The translations under genes and the position numbers were made by a program. From assembly GCA_963728475.1 (NCBI GenBank), contig CAVSKL010000001.1:620001-684000 (forward strand): a stretch of 64,000 bases of DNA, given 5' to 3'. Below are positions 17,911 to 27,113 of this stretch, in pieces; position 1 is the first letter of the stretch; each line of letters opens with the position of its first letter. The notes under the pieces were generated by a model. It saw only the letters and a list, made by a program, of their open reading frames with translations. It ran no database searches and was not told the DNA's origin. The DNA comes from CAVSKL01 sp963728475 [NCBI: Candidatus Eiseniibacteriota bacterium] (GTDB lineage Bacteria > Eisenbacteria > RBG-16-71-46 > JABDJR01).

Positions 17911-18945
17911 ATGACGGCGCATCCATTCCTCGCGGCGGCGGCGGTTACGGCGGCGGTGGCGGCGGCGCTGGCCTCCGCCATTCACCTCGCGCTCCGCCGG
18001 ATGACCTCGGCCCCGGGTACGCCCCACCGGGGGCCGCTCCCCCCGCTCACCGGAGAAGAGCGCCTGCTGGCGGAGTGGCTCCGCGAACACGTGTCCGCGC
18101 TGGCCGGGGCGATCGGCGAGCGCCACCTGGAGCGGCCGCGGGCGCTGGAGGCGGCCTCGGAGTGGACGGCGTCGCGGCTGGGGGCGATCGGACTCGTCCC
18201 CACCCGAGAAACCCTCACCGCCCGGGGGCTCCCGGTCGCCAACCTGATCGTCGAATTTCCCGGCCACCGGCGGCCGGAGGAGATCGTCCTGGTCGGCGCG
18301 CATTACGACACCGTGCCCGGCTCCCCGGGGGCGGACGACAATGCGTCGGGGATGGCGGCGCTGATCGAGCTCGCCCGGCGGTTCCGCGCCCCGGGGCGGA
18401 GCTTCGAGCGCACCCTGCGCCTGGTTGCCTTCGTGAACGAGGAGAACCCCTACTCCCGGACCGAGGCCTCGGGGAGCGTGATCCACGCCCGGAACTGCCG
18501 CCGGCGCGGCGACCGTATCGTGGCCATGCTTTCGGTGGAGTCGATCGGTTGCTACAGGACCGGGCCCGGCACCCAGCGCTACCCCTTCCCTCTCGCCCTC
18601 TACTATCCCGGCCGCGGGGATTTCGTGGCCTTCGTGGGGAATCTTCGCTCGCACCGGCTGCTGCGGCGGGCCGTGGAGGCGTTCCGGACCACCACCGCTT
18701 TCCCCTGCCACGGCGGCGCCCTCCCCGGGCGGCTCCCCGGCGTGGGCTGGTCGGACCACTGGAGCTTCTGGCAGGAGGGCTACCCGGCGATCATGCTCAC
18801 CGACACCGTCCCCTTCCGGAATCCCGACTACCACGGGGCCGGCGACCTTCCCGGGACGCTGGACTACGAGCGCACCGCGCGGGTGACCCTGGGGCTGGCG
18901 CGCACCGTGGAGGCGCTCCTCGGTGGGGCCTCGGACAAACGCTGA
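17911..18945 (+). CDS. M28 family zinc aminopeptidase-like protein
   Basis: Secreted or membrane-anchored peptidase of 344 residues. The N-terminus has a hydrophobic segment at about residues 5-27. The M28 metal site is visible: VLVGAHYDTVPGSPGADDNASG supplies His and the bridging Asp, FVNEENPY supplies the Glu pair, SVESIG a further ligand region, and YHGAGD the last His. Members are aminopeptidases or glutaminyl cyclase relatives; the specific substrate is unknown. The start has GGGAGAGG a few bases upstream. The gene ends six bases before the end of a convergent gene. Confidence 0.88.
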   Translation: MTAHPFLAAAAVTAAVAAALASAIHLALRRMTSAPGTPHRGPLPPLTGEERLLAEWLREHVSALAGAIGERHLERPRALEAASEWTASRLGAIGLVPTRETLTARGLPVANLIVEFPGHRRPEEIVLVGAHYDTVPGSPGADDNASGMAALIELARRFRAPGRSFERTLRLVAFVNEENPYSRTEASGSVIHARNCRRRGDRIVAMLSVESIGCYRTGPGTQRYPFPLALYYPGRGDFVAFVGNLRSHRLLRRAVEAFRTTTAFPCHGGALPGRLPGVGWSDHWSFWQEGYPAIMLTDTVPFRNPDYHGAGDLPGTLDYERTARVTLGLARTVEALLGGASDKR

Positions 18946-18951
18946 GGAGCG

Positions 18952-20052
18952 TCAGCGGATCGCGGCGCTCTCGTCCCGGACCGCGTTACAGGCGTCGTGG
19001 AGCAGCTCCTCCAGGTGGACGTCGCCGGCGAGGAGCCGGTCCTTCCAGCGGGCGCCGAGCCGGTCGAGAAGCTCGGCCTGGGCCATGCCGCTCAGGTAGA
19101 AGCGCTGGTCGCCGGGAAGCGCCCCCAGCTTGGTGCGGAGCCGGCGGAGGTCGTCCCTCCAGTAGGGCAACCCGCGCCGGAATCCGCCGCCTTCGGAGGC
19201 CGCCGCCAGCTCGTAGAACCGCATCTCCGCGTACTTGGCCGGACCCTCCAGCCACTCCATCTCGCGTTCGTAGTCGATCTGTTCGGGGGTGAGCCGGGCG
19301 GCGCGGCGGCGCTCGGCCCGCACCCTCAGGAACTCCGCGGCGAGGTCGCGCAGGCGGGTGACGTCGCGGGCGTTCAGGGCCTGGGCCAGGAGCCGCCCTT
19401 CCTGGGTCCAGGCGGCGGCGAACGCGGGATCGGCGGAGGGATAGGCCGCCTCGTACCGGTAGGCGCGCTGGGCATCGGCGAACCGCTCCGGCGCCCGGAT
19501 CGCCTGGTAGGCGTGCAGGCACTCGTGCAGGAGAAGCGCCTGGTGGAAATCGCGCCCGTAAGTCACGAACCAGTACGGGAACACCGCGGCCAGAGGCCCG
19601 GGAAGCGCTCGGCGCATGCCGAGGAGCGACTCGCGGTTCAACCGCTCGCAGGTGAAGAGGCTTGCCCCCCAACCGTCCCCCACCGGGATCGCGAACGCCT
19701 GGGGATCCTCCACCGGACGGCGGTAGACGGGTTCCCCGCCGACGCTTTCGCCGGTGGCCGCCTTCCACGGCGCCACGGGGACGGAAGCCCCGGCCAGGAA
19801 CTCGAACTTGTCGTTGTAGAGCACCACCGGGATCGGCGCGGTGGCCAGACCCGGCCACACCGAGTCGCCCACCGCGGCCCGCAGCCGGAAGAACGATTCC
19901 AGCTCGCTCCGGTCCGCCTCGGCCAGGGTGTCGGCGGCGAGGGGATGCGTCCGGCGGCGCGCGGCATGGTCGTTGGCCAGCACCAGGATCCCCGCTCCCA
20001 CCACCAGGGCGGCGAGCAGGGTCATGGAACCGAGTTTGAGGAACCTGCGCAT
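18952..20052 (-). CDS. Membrane-anchored protein with HExxH motif, function unknown
   Basis: A 366-residue protein that I do not recognise as a named family. From the ATG at 20050-20052 it starts with MRRFLKLGSM and one hydrophobic segment (about 9-27), so it is anchored or exported. In the middle is LLLHECLHAYQAI, an HExxH motif in a predicted helix, followed about 45 residues later by acidic residues (AAWTQEGRLLAQAL) that could give the third zinc ligand. This suggests a zincin-type metallopeptidase, but it is inference. The C-terminal half is helical and rich in Arg/Glu. An in-frame ATG at 20112 would add 20 residues without improving the signal; neither start has a strong ribosome-binding site. 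It is convergent with the M28 gene. Confidence 0.65.
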   Translation of the reverse strand: MRRFLKLGSMTLLAALVVGAGILVLANDHAARRRTHPLAADTLAEADRSELESFFRLRAAVGDSVWPGLATAPIPVVLYNDKFEFLAGASVPVAPWKAATGESVGGEPVYRRPVEDPQAFAIPVGDGWGASLFTCERLNRESLLGMRRALPGPLAAVFPYWFVTYGRDFHQALLLHECLHAYQAIRAPERFADAQRAYRYEAAYPSADPAFAAAWTQEGRLLAQALNARDVTRLRDLAAEFLRVRAERRRAARLTPEQIDYEREMEWLEGPAKYAEMRFYELAAASEGGGFRRGLPYWRDDLRRLRTKLGALPGDQRFYLSGMAQAELLDRLGARWKDRLLAGDVHLEELLHDACNAVRDESAAIR

Positions 20053-20340
20053 CTGAGGGGCCCCCGCACCCAGAGGGAGGGAACGCGTTCGGGCGGTGGC
20101 CGGCCCGCCCATAATGTATAGGACGCGCGGCGCGCCGGTAGTGTTTCATGAATTCCTTCGAGGGGAAAATGGAGCCCGCGCGGCACGGGCGGAAGACGCG
20201 GCCCACCGGCGGGCGGCGCGGCGCCGGGGACCCCCGGAACCCCCTTGGGCCGGTGACCGGGGGCGGCGCGACCGGGACCGGCCGCTCCAAATGGTCTAGA
20301 CTCGGGTTTCCGCCGCGCGCGGACCGGAAAGGAGATCTCC

Positions 20341-20904
20341 ATGTCGTTCGGATGGGAGGGGGAGCTGACCCGGCTCGTTCCTTTGGACAAGGAAAAGCAC
20401 CTAAAAAACGGCACCGCCTGGCTCAACGATCCGGTGGTGACCGCCTGGCTCCTGGTCGGCGATCTCCCGGTCACCAGCGTCAACGAGGAGGCGTTCTTCG
20501 ACCGCGTCTCGCAGCCCGGCGGCACCGACATCCTTCTCGCCGTCGAGACCCTGGAGGGCCAGCACATCGGGTTCAGCGGCGCGCACCGGATCGACTGGCG
20601 GAACGGCAACGCGGTGACCGGAAGTTTCATCGGCCGGCCGGATTTCTGGGGCAAGCGCTACGGTTCCGACGCGGCCCGGGTGCGCTCGGAGTACCTGTTC
20701 GAAACCGTGGGACTGCGCATGCTGTACTCCGAGGTCCTGAGCGGAAACGACCGGTCCTTGGCCATGCTGAAGCGGGTGGGCTACCGCGAGGTGGGCCGCC
20801 TGCCCGAGCGCTACTGGAAGCGCGGCGCCTGGCGTGACGCGATCCTGTTGGCGCTGGACGCCGGGAGCTGGCGGTCGGCGCGCGGCGGCCAGCCCGGGCC
20901 CTGA
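20341..20904 (+). CDS. GNAT family N-acetyltransferase (RimJ/RimL-like)
   Basis: Acetyl-CoA dependent acetyltransferase of 187 residues. The order of blocks fits the RimJ/RimL group: LVPLDKEKHLKN at the N-terminus, LEGQHIGFSGAHRIDWRNGNA as the central strands, IGRPDFWGKRYGSDAARV replacing the acetyl-CoA loop (usual Q/RxxGxG/A), and SGNDRSLAMLKRVGYREVGR near the end. The substrate is unknown; relatives modify ribosomal proteins, antibiotics or small amines. AAAGGAGA lies just upstream of the ATG. The 288 bp separating it from the divergent gene hold no clear promoter by eye. Confidence 0.85.
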   Translation: MSFGWEGELTRLVPLDKEKHLKNGTAWLNDPVVTAWLLVGDLPVTSVNEEAFFDRVSQPGGTDILLAVETLEGQHIGFSGAHRIDWRNGNAVTGSFIGRPDFWGKRYGSDAARVRSEYLFETVGLRMLYSEVLSGNDRSLAMLKRVGYREVGRLPERYWKRGAWRDAILLALDAGSWRSARGGQPGP

Positions 20905-21033
20905 CGGGGTTCGGACCGAGGCCCCGGGCGGCCGACCGCCGGCCCCGGGACGCGTACCAAAAACCGGATCGCCAGGCCGTTTCACCGACCGGCGCCGGCT
21001 TTGCCGGCGAACCCCCGGTCCCGCGAGGGCGCC

Positions 21034-22209
21034 ATGAACGACGTTTCCGCATACGGTCCCCCCATCGGCGAGGAGCTCGACCGGCTCGCCGCCATCCTCT
21101 CCGAGGCCTTCACCGCGCCCTCCGACGGGGTGCGCCGCCGAATGGACCGGCTCGGCACCCAGCGGCTTCGCGTGCTTCGCCGGGGAGGATCGGTTCAGGC
21201 CGGGCTTTGGCTCTTGGACATGGGCCAGTTCTGGGGAGGCCGCCCCGTCCCCACGACCGGGGTGGCCGCGGTGGGGGTGGCTCCGGAGAGCCGGGGCGGG
21301 GGGACCGGCTTCGCCCTGATGAAGTCGGTCCTGGAAGAGCTTCGCGGGCGTGGGGTGGCGCTCTCGGCGCTCTACCCGGCCACCCAGACTCTCTATCGCA
21401 AGGCCGGCTACGATCAGGCGGGCGTCCGCTATTCGCTCGAGGTGCCGGCGAACCTGATCGGAGTGCGCGACCGCACCCTCCCGGTCCGGCCCCTGACCGA
21501 GGCGGACCTCCCCGCCGTGCGGGATGCCTATACCGCGTTCGCCCGTGAGCGGAGCGGCCACCTGGACCGCTGCGAACCTATCTGGCACCGGATCCGCCGC
21601 CCCAACGAGGAGGAGGCCAAGGCTTACGGGGTGGTCGAGGGGGGCCGCCTCACCGGCTATCTCTACTTCACCGCCCACAAGGAGGCGTCGGGCTACGATC
21701 TGCGGATCAGCGACCTGGCGGCGTCCACCGGGGCCTCGGCGAGGCGGCTCCTGACCTTTCTCGCCGACCACAGCTCCCTCGCCCGCAAGATCCACTGGCC
21801 GGTGGGCTCGCTCGCGCATCCGTTGATCCATCTCATCCCCGAGCAGCGTTACCGCGCGACCCTCGCCGACATCTGGATGATCCGGGTGGTGGACGTGAAG
21901 GCCGCGCTCGAGGCGCGCGGCTACCCGATGGGGGCCCGGGGATCGCTGGCCCTCGAGGTCGCGGACGACGTGCTCCCCGGAAACGCCGGCCGCATCGTGC
22001 TCGAGGTCGCGGAGGGCCGGGGGCGGGTCTCACCCGGCGGGGACGGCGCCCTCCGGGTGGGGGCGCGGGGATTGGCCACGCTCTACTCCGGATTCCTCAC
22101 CCCGTGGGAGTTGTCGCTCGCCGGGCTCCTGGAGGGCGAGGCGGGCGCGCTCGGCGCGGCGGCGGCGGTGTTCGGCGGACCGGCGCCGGGCATGCCGGAC
22201 ATGTTCTGA
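21034..22209 (+). CDS. Eis-like N-acetyltransferase (tandem GNAT plus SCP2-like domain)
   Basis: 391-residue acetyltransferase with the length and plan of the Eis family: an N-terminal GNAT domain with the acetyl-CoA loop APESRGGGTGFALMK (about 84-98), a second degenerate GNAT domain, and a C-terminal sterol-carrier-like domain ending in a Phe carboxylate (PGMPDMF). The GNAT Tyr region reads ALYPATQTLYRKAGYDQAG, as in Eis. Eis proteins acetylate aminoglycosides and other amines at several positions; whether this one does is unknown. The start is placed at ATG 21034 with GAGGG just upstream rather than at TTG 21001. It lies 130 bp after the other acetyltransferase gene. Confidence 0.85.
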   Translation: MNDVSAYGPPIGEELDRLAAILSEAFTAPSDGVRRRMDRLGTQRLRVLRRGGSVQAGLWLLDMGQFWGGRPVPTTGVAAVGVAPESRGGGTGFALMKSVLEELRGRGVALSALYPATQTLYRKAGYDQAGVRYSLEVPANLIGVRDRTLPVRPLTEADLPAVRDAYTAFARERSGHLDRCEPIWHRIRRPNEEEAKAYGVVEGGRLTGYLYFTAHKEASGYDLRISDLAASTGASARRLLTFLADHSSLARKIHWPVGSLAHPLIHLIPEQRYRATLADIWMIRVVDVKAALEARGYPMGARGSLALEVADDVLPGNAGRIVLEVAEGRGRVSPGGDGALRVGARGLATLYSGFLTPWELSLAGLLEGEAGALGAAAAVFGGPAPGMPDMF

Positions 22210-22243
22210 CCTGCGGCCCGGGGTCGTGCATACTTACCGGACC

Positions 22244-23188
22244 ATGCCGGTGAACCACGGGTATCTCTATGGCGAGCGGGTCGGGATCGTGCCGGACCGG
22301 ACCACGGTGCTCGGCTACCTGAGCGCGCGCTACCCCCATTCCACTCCGGCCCAGTGGCGGGCGCGGATCGCCGCCGGGCAGGTGCGGGTGGACGGCGAGC
22401 CCGTGCGCGACCCCGGAAGACCGCTCGCGGCGGGGATGGAACTCGCCTGGGAACGGCCGGCCTGGTCGGAACGCCCGGTCCCGCTCGACTTCGCTGTCCT
22501 CCACCGCGACGTGGATCTCCTGGCCGTGGCCAAGCCCGCCGGGCTTCCGGCGATGCCGGGAGGCGGCTACCTGGAGCACACCCTCCTGGCCGCGGTGCGG
22601 GAGCGCTACCCGGAGGCATCGCCCATGCACCGGCTGGGGCGGTGGACGTCAGGGGTGACGCTCTTCGCCCGGACCGCCGGGGCGCGGGCGGCGGTGGCCC
22701 GCGACTGGCGGCGGGGCTCGGTCGGCAAGCGCTACCGGGCGCTGGCGTCGGGGGCGCCCGGGCGCGACCGGTTCGAGGTCGCGGTCCCGATCGGACCGGT
22801 TCCGCACGCGCTCCTCGGGAGCGTCCACGCCGCGTGCCCCGGAGGGAAACCGTCCCGGAGCACGGTGACGGTGCTCGAGCGCCGTGACGGCGCTTTCCTG
22901 GCCGAGGTGGAGATCGAGACCGGCCGCCCGCACCAGATCCGGATTCATCTGGCCGCGGCGGGGTATCCGCTGGAGGGAGACCCGCTCTACCCCGCGGGCG
23001 GGGTCCCGGCGCCGGACGCCACCGCGCTCCCCGGCGACCCGGGGTACCGGCTCCACGCGGTGGAACTCCGGCTCGCCCACCCCGCGACCGGGGAGCCGCT
23101 CACCATCCGCTGCGCGCCGCCGCCGGCGCTCCGGCGGCAAGCGGAACCCGGGGGAGCGGTCACGCCGGAACGGGGCCTTCCGTACTGA
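22244..23188 (+). CDS. RluA-family pseudouridine synthase-like protein lacking the catalytic Asp
   Basis: 314-residue protein with an S4-like N-terminal segment ([20 protein letters not shown]) and a RluA-type catalytic domain ([14 protein letters not shown], then a block at about 127-140, and [23 protein letters not shown] near the end). RluA enzymes isomerise uridine in rRNA or tRNA with the Asp of HRLDxxTSG. Here codon 132 (22637-22639, GGG) gives HRLGRWTSG, so the nucleophile position is Gly. Either a neighbouring Asp acts, the protein is a non-catalytic RNA binder, or it belongs to a divergent subfamily. The start could also be GTG 22226, in frame; neither has a good ribosome-binding site. 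Confidence 0.82.
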   Translation: MPVNHGYLYGERVGIVPDRTTVLGYLSARYPHSTPAQWRARIAAGQVRVDGEPVRDPGRPLAAGMELAWERPAWSERPVPLDFAVLHRDVDLLAVAKPAGLPAMPGGGYLEHTLLAAVRERYPEASPMHRLGRWTSGVTLFARTAGARAAVARDWRRGSVGKRYRALASGAPGRDRFEVAVPIGPVPHALLGSVHAACPGGKPSRSTVTVLERRDGAFLAEVEIETGRPHQIRIHLAAAGYPLEGDPLYPAGGVPAPDATALPGDPGYRLHAVELRLAHPATGEPLTIRCAPPPALRRQAEPGGAVTPERGLPY

Positions 23189-23226
23189 GGGCGACCGGGC
23201 CGGCGCCCGGACGGAAGGAGTCCCTC

Positions 23227-23838
23227 ATGAAACGATTTGCAATGCTTGCCGCCGTCGCGGCGTCGCTGGCAGCGGCCGCCGCCTGCGCCCAGCGTCCGCA
23301 CGGCGCGGCCTCGGCGGCGGACCGGACGACCCTCAGTGATTCAAAGAGGAGCGATACCGACATGGCGGACAAGGTGGTCAAGACCGACGCGGAATGGAAA
23401 CGGGAACTCACCCCCGAGCAATACCAGGTCCTCCGCCACGGGGGAACCGAGAGGGCCTTCACCGGCAAGTACTGGAACGAGCACGATCGCGGCCTCTACC
23501 GGTGCGCCGCTTGCGGGGAGCCGCTCTTCAGCTCCGACACCAAGTACGACTCGGGCTCGGGCTGGCCCAGCTTCTACCAGCCGGTGGACCCGGCCGACGT
23601 GAGGCTCGAGACCGACCGGACCCTGGGCATGCCCCGGACCGAGGTGCTGTGCGCGCGCTGCGGCGGACACCTGGGCCACGTGTTCGACGACGGCCCCGAG
23701 CCGACCGGCCTCCGCTACTGCATCAACTCCGCGGCGCTGGCTCTCGACACCACCCGGACCGGAACGGGCGCGCCGGCGAAAGGGGAGGACGAGGCGACGG
23801 GGACGACCGGCGCGGACGGCCCCGGGAAAAGCCGCTAG
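23227..23838 (+). CDS. msrB: Peptide methionine-(R)-sulfoxide reductase, exported lipoprotein form
   Basis: MsrB reduces methionine-R-sulfoxide in proteins. The 203-residue protein has a lipoprotein-type signal ([20 protein letters not shown], Cys at residue 20), so it likely acts in the periplasm. The MsrB domain shows both zinc-binding pairs ([21 protein letters not shown]), the WPSFYQP segment, and the catalytic Cys in RYCINSAAL. The C-terminal 35 residues are a Gly/Asp-rich tail without known function. GGAAGGAG lies upstream of the ATG. Together with the following OsmC gene it suggests oxidative-damage repair. Confidence 0.93.
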   Translation: MKRFAMLAAVAASLAAAAACAQRPHGAASAADRTTLSDSKRSDTDMADKVVKTDAEWKRELTPEQYQVLRHGGTERAFTGKYWNEHDRGLYRCAACGEPLFSSDTKYDSGSGWPSFYQPVDPADVRLETDRTLGMPRTEVLCARCGGHLGHVFDDGPEPTGLRYCINSAALALDTTRTGTGAPAKGEDEATGTTGADGPGKSR

Positions 23839-23979
23839 CCGTCCGTGGAAACCCTGGATCCGGCCGGGACCGGTCTTTCGACGGGGCGGCCGGGGGGGCC
23901 TCGGGCCATTGCGTGACCGATTCGCGGGCGCCGCGTCCCTACCTATGAAACCCACGGGGGGAAAGGAAGGGGCGTCGAG

Positions 23980-24363
23980 ATGATGGAAATCGTACTTCAC
24001 GAGAGCGACCGGGTGGACGCCGTCACCCACGGCATCCGCATCGTCACCGACCAGAACGGATCGGCCCCGGCCCCGTTCGAGCTGTTCCTGGCTTCGATCG
24101 GGACCTGTGCCGGGATCTACGTGTCGAGCTTCTGCCGGCAACGAGGGATCCCGGTGGAGGACATCCGCATCCGGCAGAAGGCGACGCCGAATCCGGCCAC
24201 CCGGATGGTGGAGCGGATCGATCTCGAGATCGTCCTCCCCGACGGCTTCCCCGGGCAGTACAAGGAGGCGGTGGTCCGCGCCGCCCAGCTCTGCGCGGTG
24301 AAGAAGCACCTGGAGCATCCCCCGGCGATCGAGGTGCGGACGGTGTCGATGAGCGCGGCCTGA
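23980..24363 (+). CDS. OsmC family protein
   Basis: 127-residue OsmC/Ohr superfamily protein, a class that reduces organic hydroperoxides with a pair of cysteines. The two conserved cysteines are present: IGTCAGIYVSSF (about residue 47) and AQLCAVKKHLEHPP (about 106). The order and the PAPFELFLASIGTC sequence match the YhfA-like branch. It is cytoplasmic. AAAGGAAGG lies ten bases before the tandem ATGATG; either may be used. The 140 bp between msrB and this gene show nothing definite. Confidence 0.88.
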   Translation: MMEIVLHESDRVDAVTHGIRIVTDQNGSAPAPFELFLASIGTCAGIYVSSFCRQRGIPVEDIRIRQKATPNPATRMVERIDLEIVLPDGFPGQYKEAVVRAAQLCAVKKHLEHPPAIEVRTVSMSAA

Positions 24364-24408
24364 ACCCGCCACCGGCGGGCGAGAGGGGCCGCCCGGATCC
24401 GGCCGCGC

Positions 24409-25098
24409 TCAGAAGAGCCCGAAGATCCGGCTGAGCGACAGATACCCGCCCACCCCCACGAACGCGACCCCGGTGACCCGCCGTCCCCAGAGGTCGAGCC
24501 TCGAGGCCCCCCGGAAGCTCCGGCCCAGGGCCCGCCCCCCGGCGGCGAGAATCCCCGCGAACGCGATCACCGGCACCGCCGTTCCCACCCCGTAAAGAAC
24601 GGGCAGCAGGAGGCGCGACTCGTGCCGCACCGCCAGCGGGAGGAGGCTCCCGAAGAAGAGCGCGGCGGAAAGCGGGCAGAAGGAGAGGGCGAAGAGCAGC
24701 CCCAGGGGAGCGGCGCCCCAGACTCCAAGCCCGGCCACCCACCGGCGCGCGCCCTCGGGCGGCGCCGCCGTCCCCGGATTCCAGCGGACGAGTTCCAGGA
24801 GCAACATCCCCGCCACCACGAGGACCGGTCCCAGGAGCCGGTTCATGTACTTCTGAAGGAGGTGCGACACGTGGGGGGCGGAAAGGAGGCTCGCCACCAG
24901 GAGCCAGGCCAGAACCACGTAGGCCAGCGCGCGCCCCACCGTGTAGAGCGTGCCCGCCGCCAGCACCGACCGTGGGTGGCCGGCGCTCCGCCCCAGGTAG
25001 GAGACCGCGGCGATGTTGGTGGCGAGGGGGCACGGGCTGAGCGAGGTCAGGACCCCCAGCCACAGGGCCGAGGCCGCCGCCAACGCGTACTCGCTCAT
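24409..25098 (-). CDS. arsG: ArsG-like aromatic arsenical efflux permease (CcdA/DsbD-fold)
   Basis: Integral membrane protein of 229 residues with about six hydrophobic segments and a LysE/CcdA-like fold. SLSPCPLATNIAAVSYLG (about 19-36) and FALSFCPLSAALFFGSLLP (about 139-157) each place a Cys-Pro in a membrane segment, as in CcdA/DsbD proteins. This sequence type, directly downstream of an ArsF-like protein, is what is called ArsG in organoarsenical resistance operons; a general thiol-electron transporter is the alternative. The ATG follows the arsF stop after one base, so translation is probably coupled. The last gene of the arsR operon. Confidence 0.78.
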   Translation of the reverse strand: MSEYALAAASALWLGVLTSLSPCPLATNIAAVSYLGRSAGHPRSVLAAGTLYTVGRALAYVVLAWLLVASLLSAPHVSHLLQKYMNRLLGPVLVVAGMLLLELVRWNPGTAAPPEGARRWVAGLGVWGAAPLGLLFALSFCPLSAALFFGSLLPLAVRHESRLLLPVLYGVGTAVPVIAFAGILAAGGRALGRSFRGASRLDLWGRRVTGVAFVGVGGYLSLSRIFGLF

Positions 25099-25099
25099 C

Positions 25100-25573
25100 T
25101 CAAAGTCCCAGGTAACCCCGGGTCTCCTCCTGGACGTAGGCGGCGAAAGCCTGGTCGTCCCCCACCAGGTCCCACACCCGGTCGAGCCGGGTCCAGCGCA
25201 CCGGCTTTCCGCCCTCCATCCGGACCAGGACCACGGTGCGTTCGGCGAGGTCGAAATCCTGGACGAAGTGCTCGTTCCGGGGCTCTTCCACGTTGAGGGG
25301 GCGCCACGCCAACCGGCCCGCGGCCAGCTCCCGCGAAAACGCGGCGTCGAGCGCATCCCGGGTTCCGGCCTCGATGGCGAGGCAGGTGCGGCACCGGCTG
25401 GTGCCGTGGAAGTAGTAGGCCACGACTCCGTCCCGCGGCACGTCCTCGACCGCCGGCCGCTCCGCGTCCCCGGCCGAGGCTCCCGGCCGGGCGACCTCCC
25501 CGCGCACCAGGAACGCGATGCTCGCCACCACGAAGAGCGAAAGACCCACCGTCACCCATCTGCGCACGCTCAT
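25100..25573 (-). CDS. arsF: ArsF-like nitrophenyl-arsenical reductase subunit
   Basis: 157-residue protein with an N-terminal membrane segment (about 5-22) and a thioredoxin-like domain: VAYYFHGTSRCRTCLAIE, where CRTC takes the place of the CXXC site at about residues 60-63. Proteins with this start (YYFHGTxRCxTC) next to ArsG are named ArsF and are linked to reduction of nitro-aromatic arsenicals; that role is known from other bacteria and inferred here. No ArsE partner is visible. It is separated from the small thioredoxin gene by 28 bp and lies on the same strand. Confidence 0.78.
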   Translation of the reverse strand: MSVRRWVTVGLSLFVVASIAFLVRGEVARPGASAGDAERPAVEDVPRDGVVAYYFHGTSRCRTCLAIEAGTRDALDAAFSRELAAGRLAWRPLNVEEPRNEHFVQDFDLAERTVVLVRMEGGKPVRWTRLDRVWDLVGDDQAFAAYVQEETRGYLGL

Positions 25574-25601
25574 CGCCGCGTCCTCCCTTGGATGCTCCGC
25601 T

Positions 25602-25832
25602 TCATACCAGGAGCGCCCGGATCTCCTCGGGCGAGAGCACCCGCCCCGAGGACTTCACCACCCCGTCCACCGCCAGCCCCGGTGTCATCATCACCCCCAG
25701 GGCCACGATGCGGTCGATGTCGGTGACCTTCTCGATCTCGGCCTCGGTTCCCATTTCCCGGAGCGCGGTTTCCACGTTCCGCGCCAACTTCAGGCAGCTC
25801 GGGCACCCGGTGCCCAGAATCTGGATCTTCAT
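25602..25832 (-). CDS. Small redox-active thioredoxin-like protein (TM0996/MTH895 type)
   Basis: 76-residue thioredoxin/glutaredoxin-fold protein with the active site GTGCPSCLKL (CPSC at about 10-13) and the cis-Pro region VMMTPGLAVDG. This short family commonly follows ArsP-type permeases and may deliver electrons or thiols to them or to ArsF. Its ATG overlaps the permease stop (ATGA), showing translational coupling. Cytoplasmic. Confidence 0.9.
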   Translation of the reverse strand: MKIQILGTGCPSCLKLARNVETALREMGTEAEIEKVTDIDRIVALGVMMTPGLAVDGVVKSSGRVLSPEEIRALLV

Positions 25833-27108
25833 CCCATCCTCCCGGGGCCGAACGCGGCCCCATAGATCCATCCGCTTACCGTGGCCATCGCCACCACCAG
25901 CGCCACGTAGACCACGGTCTTCCGCGTTCCGAGCACGCTCCGGAGCACCAGCATGTTGGGAAGGCTGAGCGCGGGCCCCGCGAGAAGCAGCGCCAGCGCC
26001 GGCCCCTTCCCCATCCCGCTCCCCAGGAGCCCCTGCAGGATCGGCACCTCGGTGAGGGTGGCGAAGTACATGAAGGCGCCGGCCACCGACGCGAACAGGT
26101 TCGCCCCCGGCGAGTTTCCGCCTACCGAGCCCGCCACCCACCGGGACGGGATGAGCCCCTCGTGACCGGGGCGCCCCAGGAGGAGCCCGGCCGCCAGCAC
26201 TCCCAGGAGCAACAGCGGCAGGATCTGCTTGGCGAACCCCCAGGACGACCCGAGCCAGGCCCGCGTCTCCTCGCGAGAGCGTCGCGACACCGCCACCGCC
26301 AGCGCGACCAGGAACGCGCCGGTGATCCACCACCGGGCGGCGTGGATCGCCGTCCATGCGCCGGCGCTCCCCGGGCCCGGCCGCGCCCAGTTGGCGAAGA
26401 TGAGGATTCCGAGCAGCGGGACCAGGAACCCGGCCGCGCTCCGGAGGGTGCCCCCCCGGCGTCGGGGAGAACCGCCGGCGCCGAACGCGCCCGCGCCGCC
26501 TCCTCGCGCCGGTAGATGAGGTGCATGAGCACGCCCACCACCACGCTGAACGCCACCGCCCCCACCGCCCGCGCCGCCCCGAGTTCCACTCCCAGCACCC
26601 GGGCGGTGAGAATCACCGCGAGCACGTTGATGGCGGGTCCGGAATAGAGGAAGGCGGTGGCGGGACCCAGCCCGGCCCCGCGCCGGTGGATGCTCGCGAA
26701 GAGCGGAAGGACGGTGCAGGAGCAGACGGCCAGGATCGTCCCCGAGACCGCGGCCACGGCGTAGGCGCGCACCCGGCCCGCCCCCGGCCCCAGGTACCGC
26801 ATGACCGAGGCCTGGCTCAGGAACACCCCGATCCCGCCCGCGATCAGGAACGCGGGGACCAGGCAAAGCAGCACGTGCTCCCGGGCGTACCAGTGGGCCA
26901 GTCCCAGGGATTCGTCGAGGGGACGCGGCAGGCGCTCGGCGCCGGCGGGAAGGAAGTAGAGGGCCAGAAAGAGCGCAACGATTGCCCCTCCCGCGAACCC
27001 ATCCGAACGGCGAAGCCCGCGGAGCCCGCGAATCGCGGAGCGCCCCGCTTCCGGCCATCGCCATCCCAACCCACCCCGGGGACCCGTCCCCGGAACCGCA
27101 CCCCGCAT
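25829..27108 (-). CDS. ArsP/COG0701-type permease, broken by a frameshift
   Basis: Membrane permease of the ArsP-like family (organoarsenical efflux in characterised members). The first half runs in one frame from ATG 27106-27108 (GGAGG just upstream, inside the arsR end): hydrophobic segments, then AVCSCTVLPLFASIHRRGAG and GPATAFLYSGPAINVLAVIL. The second half is one frame over, from TLRSAAGFLVPLLGILIFANW to LPNMLVLRSVLGTRKTV and the stop at 25829-25831. The frames meet at a run of seven C (plus strand, 26451-26457); an eighth would join them to a protein of about 427 residues. It may be an assembly error, a recent inactivation, or a slippery phase-variable tract. Placed between arsR and the thioredoxin. 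Confidence 0.75.
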
Positions 27109-27113
27109 CGTCC

